Assembly (NCBI GenBank): GCA_000149265.1
Contig: CH000138.1
Location: 117,482-181,481 of the forward strand
Direction of reading: 5' to 3'
DNA: 64,000 nt
Source of the DNA: Ciona savignyi
Taxonomy: Eukaryota; Chordata; Ascidiacea; Phlebobranchia; Cionidae
Part shown: one piece after another, positions 12,345 to 25,500 of the stretch
Layout of the letters: each line of letters starts with the position of its first letter
Position numbering within the stretch: position 1 is the first letter of the stretch
The notes under the pieces: generated by a model
Databases searched by the model: none
Seen by the model: the letters and a program-made list of their open reading frames with translations, nothing else
What the model was told of the DNA's origin: nothing
Made by a program: the position numbers and the translations under genes

Positions 12345-15300
12345 ATAAAATCTCGTTTTTTTAATCAAACTGCACACGCTTTATCTTATATACAATCCAA
12401 GAAAAGAGTTCAAGTGCCCAGCCTACGTAATAACGCTACAAAGACAAGTGCGGGCAATTGGAAATGTTATTCCTACGCACTTCGTTATTGTCGATCCCAT
12501 TCTTAATTCTCGTCGCCAAATACGCACACAAAAATTATTCGAAAATCTTTAAAATTATTTTATATTAGATGGATTTTAACAGTTACAATTTTTTGTGACA
12601 AAAGTGTACACTGTTTAAGTGTATATTACTGCAATAAGCAAGAGGCGAAAAAGCATTTCTAACATATGGTCAATTTTAGGAATGGCCAAGTTATAACCCT
12701 ATCTTCTTCTTTTTAAACTACGTGAAAATTACTATCATATTCTGACTTTGAAGAAAAGTTTTCCGTCTTCTTCCCTTATCATTATCCTGCTGCCGAACTG
12801 GTGTTGCGACTTTTGCTGAATCCTGCACGAATCCACCGCTTTATATAGAACTATGTGATAAAGGTCTTCAACGCTAAAATGATGACCTAACCAGCGTGAT
12901 TACGTATTACCCGCACGTCCGACCTATAACTAGCAGATGCTGTAACGTACCGTCTACACAGAAATAGTATAATTTGTGTCCGTGCGTCCATTTTTACAGT
13001 GTTGCCAAATCGGCGATCACGTGTTTAATTAGCAAACCCAAATACAGCTAAACTCATCAAATCGCGTTTTGTGCTCTTGATTTAGAAATATACCGCCGCG
13101 ACAGAGATCGCGATTTGGACAATCTCACCGTTAATGACAAACCCCATTATGACACCACGATGGAGCGGCGCTTACGTCACAAACGACAAAGTCGGAAATT
13201 GCAAGGAGACTTTGCGACCCTTAATGCGTGTATCGTGTGTCGGATTACGTATACATTACATGCGGCATGCGCAAAAGTGTCGCAATTACAAATCGAATTT
13301 CATGTCTGAAATATCAAAGTCGAAATAATTGAAGAAGTGCGCAAAACCATGCAAAATCACCATTGCACCAATTAAGCGAAATAATCACAAAACCAAGTAT
13401 AATATACACCAGTCGTTAATTTATATAACATTTTCCTTCTGCTTGTTTTTTTAATTCTGATCAATGTTTTAAAACGGCACACTAAAAGGCAAAAATAAGA
13501 AACGGAATTTAGCCCGGTTGAAAAAAAATTAAAAAAAAAATTTAAAAAAAATCTTTTATCGAATGTTCATTTCTGCCATTTTAGCCTTTTAGTACTCACT
13601 TGTTGACTTTTATTTTCCTTTTTTTGTTTTTGGTTTTGACTTTTGGTATAAAATCATTTTTTTACGGAATTATTTTTTCCAAAAATAAAAACACAAAATA
13701 ATAACTTTTTTCGGGCTGAATGGTTATATCATGTATACAAATCACTTTTATATCCAATCATATTTCGAACCTATGATGGGCTCGTCGCTCGGTTCATATT
13801 GACATGGCAAAGTAAATATGTGAATCAGTGACGCTAACCATTCCTTCTCAAGGCTGTTTTCGAATTGCAGTTGAAGTAACATATACAAATAATCGCTAAA
13901 TTAGCAGCACGGTGGAAAGTGGCAAGGCAGTTTTCGAATCGCGGTTGAGTAATATTTAGAACAATTACTACATAAACAGCACGGTAAAAAAGTCAGTTCT
14001 GTCGTGGTCAAAGGGTTAATCAAGTCAAATAGATTAATTGGCCATGAAGAATTTAAACACAATGTCGCAGGGCTGGTTAACTCGTTTCTGTATTTCCTAC
14101 TTTAACGTAAATATCATGATCGGTCTAATACGTTATATACCCCGCATGCTGCACGCCGCAATATTCTACATTTCTCATCCGCGTGATTTATTAAGCGAAT
14201 ACCCGGTTTAAGTTGCTTGAATATATGCACAGTAAACTGCTTGCATCCACTTGACACCTTTTATATGTGTTTTAGCTTTTTTAGCCGAGCGAAGTTTCTA
14301 CCCGTAACGGTCTCGTTACTAAGACCTTTTTTTGATAAAATTCGGTATTTGAATCGGCCGTGATAACCACACACACCCGTTCAAGTGATGATCATTTGAC
14401 CAACACATTTGTATTTCTACTCGCCACTGCGGCAATGCACTTGAAATAGGTGCTGCCGCCAAAACAATTTCCTCCTGGGCCCTTGTTTATGACGTCACAA
14501 CTAGCGACGAGACATTGCGTAATAATCCGGGCTCGCAGAGACACGATGCTTATCAAACCGTTGCCAGTACGTTTCTTTTTGTGCGCTCATAAGCTAACAC
14601 GAATGTTCAGAGTTCAGATTAAAGCCTGCATGACTTTTTCTCCGCCAGTTTTCTGGTCACGCATCCCTCTCAGTTATTGTTATTCTTATCCGAATGAAGT
14701 ATTCTGGTGTCTCAATATGAGCCACGTCCAACCCACGGATTGCCCGTCGCCCGTTCTATTTTGCGCCGCAAAAAGAGCAATGACTAAATAGAGCAATGTT
14801 CCTTTTAATAAGTATGTCGTAATAAAAGAACCATTATTTCGTAGACAGATCGAGGGGTCATGAAAATGCCAGCGCGCGGGAAATGTTCTCGTAACTCACG
14901 AAGATACGATTAAAAGTTCGGCGTACAGTTTCATGACCGGGTGTTTTTCGTGGACCAATTCTTATACTTCTGGGCGAAGCTGAAATTAACACTAACGCCT
15001 TATTTGGCATTGTTGTTTGTTTTTCTATAGAAATGCTGACCGTGTAGTCTCAGAAATTCTGAGCGGAACCAAACATATTACTTTTTATATTGAGATATAT
15101 TGTAGTTGCAGAAATGGCTGCGCTGCTTAAAAAAGATAAGCCACGGTTTATAGGAGCTATATTTCGCCATTAAAGCATCGTCAGTTTTATTTTTAGAGAG
15201 ATTTAAAAAATATTTTTGTAAATGGAAGAAAATTAAACAAAGGAACTAACACTATTCGGTATACTTATTTGACTTTGCGTCGTTTGCTCCGGCCATAAAA

Positions 15301-16370
15301 ATTACTACATCGCCAGTCTCTCATTACCATATCGGCAGTCTATTTCAAAAGATATATTAAAAAATTACAATTTATTTTTATTTTTAATCGGCATAAATTA
15401 AACCAAAGACCTACCCAACACGTCTGTGTGCTAATTTGGCTTTCTGTCACTTTTTACGGTCGTAAAATATATCAATTAATAAATCGTAATTTTAGTGAAT
15501 AACGTACAAAAAATCCCATTACGTTAATAGATTTTTTCCTACATCCGTCCGAGCGACATTTCCACACGAAAAATCTCGTGTTCTCCCGAAAATGGCGTTT
15601 TTTTCGCACGAAACCTGCGAGCGACATTTAGTTCACGATCAATACCGAAAACGGCTTTGTCATGGCGTTGAAATCGCTGTTGCATCCTTCAGCATGGAAT
15701 GCTCTTATATGCACGTGGTTAAAAAAAGTTAAAATAAAAATTCCGGGAAATTATTTCAGCGCATTCTTTAGGGATAAACGAATAAACGTTATCGTCGCAA
15801 AAAAGGCAAGTAAAACGAGGAAAAAAGGCTACTTTCAAAACGACGTATACACGCGCCATCACTGAATTTTTTTATTATTTCGCTTTGTGCTTTTTGCTTG
15901 AAGCATTAAAAAATGAAAACCCACAAAATGCACCGTACCCAGCAAAATATTTTTTTTACAGGGCAAAGTTTCGAACCCATGATATGCTCGTCCCCAAAAC
16001 CGATTTTTGCATAATCGGTGTATATATCAGCGTTCGGCAATGGAATTATTTGTTAGTAAAGAAACTTCCCCAAATCGAAGGCAAAGCGCAGCGGCTGCCA
16101 GCTTCGTGTTCTTACAAAAAGGTCGGTCAATCGGCTGAAGCCGGAAGCAACGTGAAGATGCATCGATTATGTTAAGTTAAATACCAGAACCGGACACGCG
16201 CGACTGATTAATGCTTAAAAGCTAACTCATGTTTACCTGAACGTGAGCAGTCTAATCACGCATTACACAGCGCGGCTTGCAGATGTGTGACGTCACGACT
16301 GCTTTCGATTTTCGTGACGTCATGTTCATCCTGTTTGTTTCCGCTGCGCCGCGTCATAAAGGGATTAAAA

Positions 16371-16618
16371 CAGTGATTCTCAATCTTTTTGACCTCCTGG
16401 CGTACCCAAGACCAATTCCGAATGAACAGGCGCACCTTGCATGGGAAGTCAAAACAATATGCTAAATATACTCAAAATGTTACAATAAAAAAAACGCATT
16501 ATAGACACTAACCATTTAGTAGTTTATGATCTATGTACCTTCTGTGGTAAATGTACGAAATGCAAGTGTGGCGCACCTAGCTAACCCTTGCGGCGCACCA
16601 ATTTAAAAAAAAACACTG
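16371..16618. mobile_element. Probable older hAT-type non-autonomous element
   Basis: Ends CAGTGATTCTCAATCTTTTT and AAAAAAAAACACTG; flanks GATTAAAA and GGTTAAAG agree at six of eight bases. Confidence 0.55.
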
Positions 16619-17459
16619 GGTTAAAGGATGATTTATTCGACGTTTCGTGTACCTTGGTGAACTGAAACCGACTTACACCACTAGCTTTTGCTTTGCAGCA
16701 GATAGGGTGCATATATTTTACTCGCTTACAACTTGTTCCCGCCGGGTTTCGAACTTGGACCAACAAACTCACGTTTCACACAATTTCCTTCATATTTTTA
16801 CTATAAATTCGAACCTCACAAATATGTATCGGTCGCGTTAACCATCCGGCCAATCGATCGTTACTGTACATATATACATATATTATTGGCGTTATCCGAG
16901 CGTCGACTTTTCTTCCGTTCTTGTTTGCTTAATGCCCGACAATCAGCTTGTAAGTTTTCTAGTTCAAAGCCTAGACGGGTGTTCAACAATATTAGTGAAG
17001 CGGAAATATATAACAACGGTATTTAGGTGCAAATCCAGTTAAAATCCCCCAATCCAACGTAACCGTTAGGTGTAATAGTATCATGTTTTGCTTTTAAACT
17101 TATGATATAGTGACCAAGCCCACCACGGTTTCGAAACTAAGCACGAAAAAATGGCAGTACCGTCGTGTGGCCGAATGTTTAACGCAACCATACATACACC
17201 GATTATGTCTTAGAGACAATCTCATAAAAGAGTTTAATTTTATAACAGTTAGGCTGTATTTACACTAGAAATGAGTTTTGTGGTGCGTTCCACAAGAAAA
17301 ACGTTTTTGTCTATACAGTGCGTTTTTTGCTTTTGTCAATTAACACCAACAAAAGGTTATACGGTCTAGGGTGGGTTAGGGCTTCGTATAAACTTCCGTA
17401 CTTTTATATTCCGTCTTTGGTACAGCCCGTGCAATAAAAGTGTTTGTTTGGTTGTTGGG

Positions 17460-17615
17460 AAAAAGTTCCTTATGTCGGATTTTGAGTTTAGGATGCAGAT
17501 CCAAGCTTCAATTTTAAATTGTGAAAAAGCTAAGAATTCCTGTGGCAGGTTTTAAGTAAAGCCCTCTTTGTAAGGTCAGTTTGCATTGGAGAGATAGGGA
17601 AGATATTTGGTTAAA
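17460..17615 (-). repeat. Diverged inverted copy of the 5644/6921 repeat
   Basis: Contains GCAGATCCAAGCTTCAATTT and GGTCAGTTTGCATTGGAGAG, the reverse complement of the repeat with scattered changes. Confidence 0.65.
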
Positions 17616-17816
17616 CCCTCATTACGGCGACCGATACATATACGAAATTATAAACAAAATGGAGAACAATTGGTTAACTACCTCCTACAGTGTGTTGTGT
17701 ATGATTCAGACGTGCCTTCTATTTAGTAGAACCCACCATTCCACTAAAAATCTCACCAGTATACAAAAAGGTAAACAAGAGCTATTGGATAAATAACGGA
17801 TGGCTATTTTTCCCCT

Positions 17817-18119
17817 GTGGTAGGATAGGATAGGATGTTCATGTTTATCCCCATGAATGGGAAAGAAAGGGGGTTATCACACAGGCAATCGTCAGATCAC
17901 CTCGCGCTCATCGTCGGGTTACCGGAGCTATTGCAGTGTGTTGTATATGATTCAAACGTTCCTTCAATTTGGTAGAACCCATTAATCCACTGGGTTCAGG
18001 CAATGTCCATAAAGTGCCTTGCCCAAGGACACAACTGACTAGCTAGCGACCAGTTTCGTACCTGCAACCTTTCGATTGAAAGGCGACGCACTTAACCGTT
18101 AGACCAACGGGCCGGACAA
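17817..18119 (-). mobile_element. tRNA-derived SINE, near full length
   Basis: On the minus strand the head reads GTCCGGCCCGTTGGTCTAAC and B box GGTTGCAGGTACGAAACTGG, then the body, then a GGATA-repeat tail (seen here as AGGATAGGATAGGATG). This is the best complete copy for defining the family. Confidence 0.85.
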
Positions 18120-18587
18120 ATATAGTATATAGTAACAGTCATACATCATACTTAGGCAATGCGTATACGCTGAAGCGATTTACGTACATCATTGTTACAC
18201 AATAGAGGTAATGATCGCGTGGGCGCAATTGCCTCCTTATGACGTCATAATCCAGTAATTACTCGAATCGGAAGTATTTATCTCAAGTGGTCTGCGGTTC
18301 AATTTCGCGTGCCAGAATTTTCAATGAAAACAACAAGGCCAATTACATCGAATCCAGAGCTATTTAGGCCGCCAAAAACATCGAATTAAAAGTACAGGGT
18401 TTATACAAGAGTGCACACGGTTACCTGTGTTTGGCATGAATTCGATGTCTTTCGAAGAAAAAATAAACACGATTGGCCGTAATTTGAAGCTATTCCATGT
18501 GTATTCGCAGAAATAATAATGTTTTATTTTTACAAGCTTCATTTAGTATTTCGCACTGGAAAATGTTACATTTTCTAGGCTGTATAG

Positions 18588-18859
18588 CAAGGGTGGGCAC
18601 ACTTTTTGCATTGGGGACCAAAACATATTTTATTCTTAGATTGACCGGCCAGGTGATCAAGCCGCCACTCACATAGTTTGTCACTGTTAATGATAAATAA
18701 TTAAAATAAGAAATTCGGTACAATACTGAAAACCAGAAAGCACCGTCTTAAGAGAAGTACAAATGTAGCTGTGACATTGCTATTTAGTTTTACAATTTGT
18801 CGATTACATCCTGTGGGACAGAATAAAAGACCCGACGGGACGTAGTTTGCCCATGTCTG
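18588..18859. mobile_element. hAT-type non-autonomous element
   Basis: Ends CAAGGGTGGGCACACTTTTT and CGTAGTTTGCCCATGTCTG; flanks CTGTATAG and CTATATAG form an 8-bp duplication with one change. Confidence 0.8.
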
Positions 18860-19576
18860 CTATATAGCGGGAGTTTATTTTACTGTTAGAATTTTGTTCC
18901 GATTTTATCCACTCGAATGAGAAATTCAGAGCAAGTTAGCACACGGGCAATCGTCAGATTATATCGCGCTCACCGTCGGGTTATCGGATTTACTGCAGTA
19001 GTTTAATTTTAGTACAAACCCCAAACAACATAGATCAAGTTGTCTTTTTTAGTCCATAAGTTTAGATTGCCCAAAGAGCTCATCACCAATACCGTTTTTT
19101 TTTATATAAATGGAGCAGTATATGAATGCATTAACCGTTCGGCCATACGACTATGCCCTTAAGAGCATTTCCAATGAAAAAACGTCTATCTAATAATTAC
19201 AACCAACAATTTATAACGAAAAAACTTTAATAAAAGTTCAGTTTTAACTGCATTGTACACGAACGACACAATGTTAAGGAGTTAATATAAATAATGGAGT
19301 ACGGTTTCTACGTGCCGGGTGCAAACGGCACGCTTTTTTGGGTCATTTTACTTGTTTCTTTTACATCGGGTATAAATTGCACGTAATTTATAAGTTTTAG
19401 TCGATAGTCGTTTTTACAGTTGTATAATACAGAAATACACTATTTGGGTGCTAGATATAATTAATACGATTTTAAAATAGTAGCTTACTGCTTTAGCAAA
19501 CGACTGCAATATGAAATACGACCATGTACCGACACCATAACTACTGCAGACCCTGTAAAGTGTTTTTGGAGTTTGA

Positions 19577-22500
19577 CTACGACTGGACTTTGTTTATTTC
19601 CCATCGTTGAGTCTTTTTCTTCGGGTCGCAAACGGCGAGAAACACTTTGTGCACGAGCTCGCCTCGCTCCAGACACTTCCCGTTGCCCGTTTGCCGAATT
19701 GACTTCGTCGCCTGCAGAATAAACTTAGTTGGCGAAAAGACTGGATTGCAAAAGTTCCCGACCAAAGACGTTACCCCCTAAAAGTTATGTACCAAAGTCG
19801 CTTAAATAGAGATTGCCTCGGATTCTATCAACAAATCAATACATTAATATTAAACTCAGCAATTTTAAGAGATTCAAAAAGATTAATTCATCAAGTAGAA
19901 TAAGATATTGAATTAATTCTATTTAAATAATACACTGAAGATGCCTGGATAAGTAGGCGAAATATGAGTGACTTAGTTTATTTTTCTGTTTTGCTATAAT
20001 ATATAGGCAATAAAATCCATGGTTGCCATGCAATGGCTTCATTCATTCATTGGCTGGAGTAACAGACCTTCCATGGCCTAAATTCCTGGTCCCGGAGCTA
20101 CCGTGGACCCGCCCATACTAATAAATGAATGCAATGGCTTGCGAGATTCCTAACTTTAACGTTTGTTTGAATAAAGTTATAAAGAAAAACAATATATTTG
20201 ACACGATTAACTAATCGTTTCATTGATGAATTTCAAATAATTTGTCATTATTCTTTATGGTGCAATTAAACGGATACTCGTGGTTATATACGAGGATTGG
20301 GCACGCACGGGGTGTTATCACACGGGCATTCATCAGATCATCTTGTGTGTTAAATATATGGAGACATCAGATTATCTCGTATAGAGTCGGTTTGACGGAG
20401 CAATTGCAGTGTGTTGTGTATGATGGGGGCGTTATTACAATTTTTGTTCCAACCGTAAAAAGGCTAGGTTTAGACAACTACCGCTAAGTTCGGTGGGTTT
20501 CGACCCCGTCAGCGTTCGACTGCCGGCCCGACGCGTTACGTTACTGGACGCAACTAAACAACATTTTTATACCGGGTTTCGAACCACTGATAAACTCTTC
20601 GCCCAGACCAATGGTTCCCAAACTTTAAGAAAAAAAATTCACAAAGGACCCCTTGCAATTTTATAATGTTTGGCAGTATGGTGAAGACTAAAAATTTAAA
20701 CGATCACAACCACAAAATCAATGAACCGTATAGTAAAAATAGGTCAACACAGAGCAAAAATGTTTAATAATTTGTTTCGCTGACCTCCTGAAAGTGCTTT
20801 ACGGACCCTAAAAGTCCGCCGACCCCACTTTGGGAACTACTGGCCCAGACCGTTTCTGAATAGAATTGGTCTATCGATCCGGGGCGTTTATCATTGTTGC
20901 GTGATATTTTCCGGTAGATATTTATGTTTAAAAAAAATGCGGTCCTTAGAATGAAAGAAGGGCTCCTAGGGTGCAAAAATGCAGCTAAAATGACGTCCCA
21001 GCCTTTTCTTTATGTTACACACTGTAACACTTCCAGAAAAATATCAGAAAACCAAGTTTTATTACAAGTTGGACGTAGAAAACCAATATCGCTTAAAATC
21101 ATTATAATGTTCGTATCCAAAAGGGTTTATTTATACCATCCATTACAACACAAGATTAATCTCACTTCTTTTAATTAATTTCGGTAATTTTCACACGATG
21201 TTGAATAATCGTTAGATGTTTATAAATCTTTTTATTAATTTGGCAAACTTAAAAAAAAAAATTTTTTTGTTACAAAATTTTTTTAAGAATTTTTACAATT
21301 TTACAACATTTTTTTTGTAAAAGTAATTATTAAACAAAAAAAAATATAGTAATTTAAGTGTGAGCTTGTAGTGATAAATAAGTGAGCGTGTAGTACTTCT
21401 TATTACTTTAATAATACTGATTATTACTCGTTTTTGTTATTATATTACACAATACCGTTTGGTGCTCCGCAAGATTTTTTTATCAAATGCGTCAAGATTC
21501 TCCACGCGGGTTTAAAAACACTGGGTTAGACAGACAAGTCATTTCGATTGTTTTAAAACGTCTGTGCGATACTTTAAATAAATATTGTCTCGTCTTGACG
21601 TTGACTAGAAACCGCACAAAAACCCGTTTTAAATAAATTTTAAACGTATATAACGGCGAAATCTGAAACACGTGTAACACATTTAAATGAGTGTCAGTCG
21701 TTATTATGCAAATCGTATTACGTCATTGAACAAGCTGCAATTAGCAGCTGATCACCTTTGCCAACTGTTGCGTCACAGTACTCACCAAATCGTGATCCCA
21801 CTCCCGGAACTGCGTCGTGTCACAATGCATCAGTGTGACGACACCACGCTGTATTGTGACGCACTGGTCGTACTGGGAGAGTTGGTTCGCCTCGCTCAGT
21901 CGGAACAACTGGTTCCCGCCCATACGGTGGCAGTTGCCAGCCTCAAGCGCCCCGTCGCCGTTCTTGTGGCCCATACTGTCCAAGCACTGGTGTGAATCGA
22001 CACCCCGGACCTATGGAGACGAAACCAAATTATACAACCTGACGGGGAAAACTAAATGGAGGGAAAGTGGGAAGGCGGGAAACTGTGCTCTAAAATGAAT
22101 ATTAAGGCATTAGAGTTAGTTTTAAACATGGGGTTAGAGTTAGGGTTAGTTCTGGGGTTGAGATTGGTGTTTGGGAAAGGGTTAAAATCATTTGCAATAG
22201 TTTTAGTGAGCAGTTTCCCTACATCCCGCTTTCCCCTCCTTTTAGTATTGCCCAACCTGACAAAGGTGGTAGAACTCAGTCCCCTATACTAAAAATTATA
22301 CGACCGAGTTACCCAAACATGGCTTAATTGCAATGGTAGCTAAGCCGATGTGCAATGGCAAAGCCTTGCCCTGGTCCCACTGGCTGCCTGATCCCATTAT
22401 GGTCCTCGTCGGGTTCAATTAAACATTTGACTGGTTGGATTATTGGTAGCGCGTCGTGATCTCAACCGAAAGGTTGATAGATCGAAACCAACCGCTAGAT

Positions 22501-25500
22501 GTTAGAATGTGTCTTTGAGCAAAACACTTGGTGAAACAGTGGTTTTTAATGTCTTCATAATATATACAACACGCTGTAATTGTGAATGTGGGCAAAATAT
22601 TTTTTCAAAACCGGTGGATAAACACGAGTATTCTTTCATATCCTAATTATTGACATAAAAAATGCTATTGGCTTTCTTGAAATATTTATTACATTTTTGC
22701 TGGGACTAGTTTTTGAACCCAAGTCCACCCGATCCGTCGCAAAGTCCGTAGCCGAAGTTGGTCGTGTTAAACGATTGAGCCAAGCGATCACATTTTCTTG
22801 AATAGTTTCGTGACGCGTATATTTTAAACGCAAGCGTGGTCGTGTTCGATTTTGTTTATTAGCTGGGACACGTCCCGGTTCTTAGGATAGGATATCCATG
22901 TTTACCAATGCAAAACACCATGTAAGCTTGGTCCACAAACACATGCGCACGGGCGCGCACACAGTCTCTCACACACACATACATACACACACTTAAAAGA
23001 TGATGTGATAACTCTCCGGCGTTCACACCCAACGTAATAAACATGAATATCTTATTCTAAGTTTTTGCATTATACTTAAAGTGATTGGGGTGTTGTTAAA
23101 TTCCCAAATTCAAGGGGCAACGCTAAAGGGAGGGAAAGCGAAAAAGGAGGGAAATTGCCCACCAAAACTATGGAATTTATCTTTAACCCTTCCCTAAACA
23201 CTAATCTTAACCCCAGAACTATCCTTAACTCCAACCCCATGTTTAAAACTAACTCTAACACACTAATTTTCATTTTAGTGAGCAGTTTCCCGCTTTTCCA
23301 AATTCAAGTCGCTTAGACCAGATGGTTATACAGCGTCGGTCGTCGAAAGGTGGTGAATAGGAACCAGCCGCTGGCCAGCCGGTCGTAAATGAAAATTTGT
23401 GCGGTCGTGTGGCTGAATGGTTAGCGCGACCGATACATAGACTTACATACTCATGGATTCGAAACTTGGCTCGGTAAAAAAAAGAAAAAAAAGAATTAAA
23501 CTAAAAGTATAAAAATACACAATCAACACGGTTCTTTTGCTTATAAAAGATGTAATCTAATGATTGTCCGTGTGATAACGCCCCTTACGTCTTTTCCTAC
23601 ACGAGAATAAACATGAATATATATCCGGAAAATATTGTTTGTATTACTAATTAAATTTAACGGCCACACTTTTAGGCATTAAAATCGTGTTATTTCACGT
23701 CAAAGAATAGAAACCCGCGATGTGTTGCCAAAATAGTTGTTTACCGTTACACATCAAATATCCAAACTAGGTTCTATTATTAAATATTCACGAATTATCT
23801 TATTCTGTTAATAGGCAGCGTTGCTATTTCGGTAATGGTCTTCCCGTGGTCATAACGTTATTGTTTTTCTTTTAAAATCATAAAATCGTTTATTTTATGG
23901 CTTTAAATAAATATAAAAACTTGCGAGGCCAAATCGTCTAACTTTTAATTTTGTGGCTTTTAAATCTCAAAACCGGCAAATTCCTTTGGTAATATTATCT
24001 GCCTTAGAACATACGCGCGCCAATACAGGAATGTAGAACAGAGAGCGACGCATAACACCGATATCTCGCGCTCTTTTTCCCCGTGGCCTGTTGGTCTAGG
24101 GGCATGATTCTCGCTTAGGGTGCGAGAGGTCCCGGGTTCAAATCCCGGACAGGCCCAACTTTTCTTTTTAATTTAAAAATATTTTTTAATTTTTATTAAA
24201 CAAAGACTTTAATTTTTTAAGTTTTTTAATATTTTTTGTTTCATTAAATTGTTATTACGAATAGTCTTATTATTATTAAATATAAAATTATTTTTGTATT
24301 AAATTGCAAGGTATGAGAAAATGTAATTAAAATGACTTTTAGAAACCATTATAAGAAAGTCTGGTTTCTGTAGAAATTGTGTAGTATATCAGAGACTTGA
24401 GTGCAGCATTTTAACAAAAATTGACTACAACTTATAAAACCACAATTTTTTTGGATGGAAAGGATTTTTTACGCAAGAAATGGATATAATATTCATGATT
24501 ATTACATTGAATGGGAACTGAAGCTATTGTAGTGTGTTGTGTATAATTGAGACTTTTTTATTTTGTAAAACCCATTAATTTACTGGGTTTAGGCTATGAA
24601 CGTTGAGTGCTTTGCGCAAGGACACAACGGACTAGCTAGCGACCACTTTTGAACCTGAAAACCTTCGGCTGAAAGGCAATGCACTAACCCAGCGGTTCCC
24701 AAACTTTTTTTGTTGGCGGCGCCTTTTGAAAACTTATTAAACCTTGCGGCTCCCTCATAAAGCCAAAATTTGCAAACTGCATGTATTGTACTATAGCATG
24801 CATTTGGATAACCATTTAAACTCTTTAAAACTATTCACTAAAGGTGACTAAACTAAAGTGACGAACAGTCAAATAATGTAAAGCAGTTATTTGACAAACC
24901 ATTATTCAAAAACAATGCCATGTTAGTGAGCAAATAGTGGCAGATAACACCGAACAATGGATTTTACAAGTAAAACGAATGTTGTATGCCAGTGTATGGG
25001 GTTGCACACCAGGCTCAAACATCTCCAATTAACGTTTTACTGGTGTAACACACGTGTACTGTTATTTTTGTAAAAAAAACAATAAATGCAGCAACTTTCG
25101 AATGCTTTCGCGGCGCCCCTGGCAAAGTCTCGCGGCTCCCCAGGGCGCCGCGGCGCCCAGTTTGGGAACCGCTGCACTAACCCACCAAGCTAATCACTAA
25201 CCAACCAAGCTAATCGGTCAGACTGCGCCACCAGAAAGTTTTTAAGCGCACCATTGCGACACTTCTCTTACTGTTTTAGAAATGTCCTAATATAAAAATA
25301 CTTTATGGGATTTAACTGTCTTGCTCATAAAAAAATAGGTTTATTCAGTGATGGGATTTAAATTTTAAGAACAGGTTCCCTTTTGTATCGTCCTTACAAC
25401 AGGTTCGCTAAAACGTCTAATGTCTGTAAAAAAGTAAGAATCGGATTGGTGATTATCCCAACGTTTCAAGAACGGGTTCGACCGAACCCATGCGAACCTC

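Larger units (their letters stand above)
12350..19576. other. Gene-poor stretch between the trefoil/peptide loci and GALNT7
   Basis: No exon pair with consistent frame was found on either strand. It holds two hAT-type elements (16371, 18588), one full SINE (17817-18119), SINE scraps (about 18945-19010), a copy of the 5644 repeat (17460) and long AT-rich runs (13500-13700). The GALNT7 3' UTR must lie just below 19577; a minus-strand AATAAA is seen only far off near 18872. Confidence 0.5.

Noticed and set aside
14450-14791. 113-codon plus-strand open frame
   Set aside because: No family resemblance, no splice or promoter context, composition like chance.
18040-18119. tRNA-like A and B boxes in many places (also 27290, 28750, 40715)
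   Set aside because: They are heads of the repeated SINE, with the same body after them and unpaired stems; not tRNA genes.
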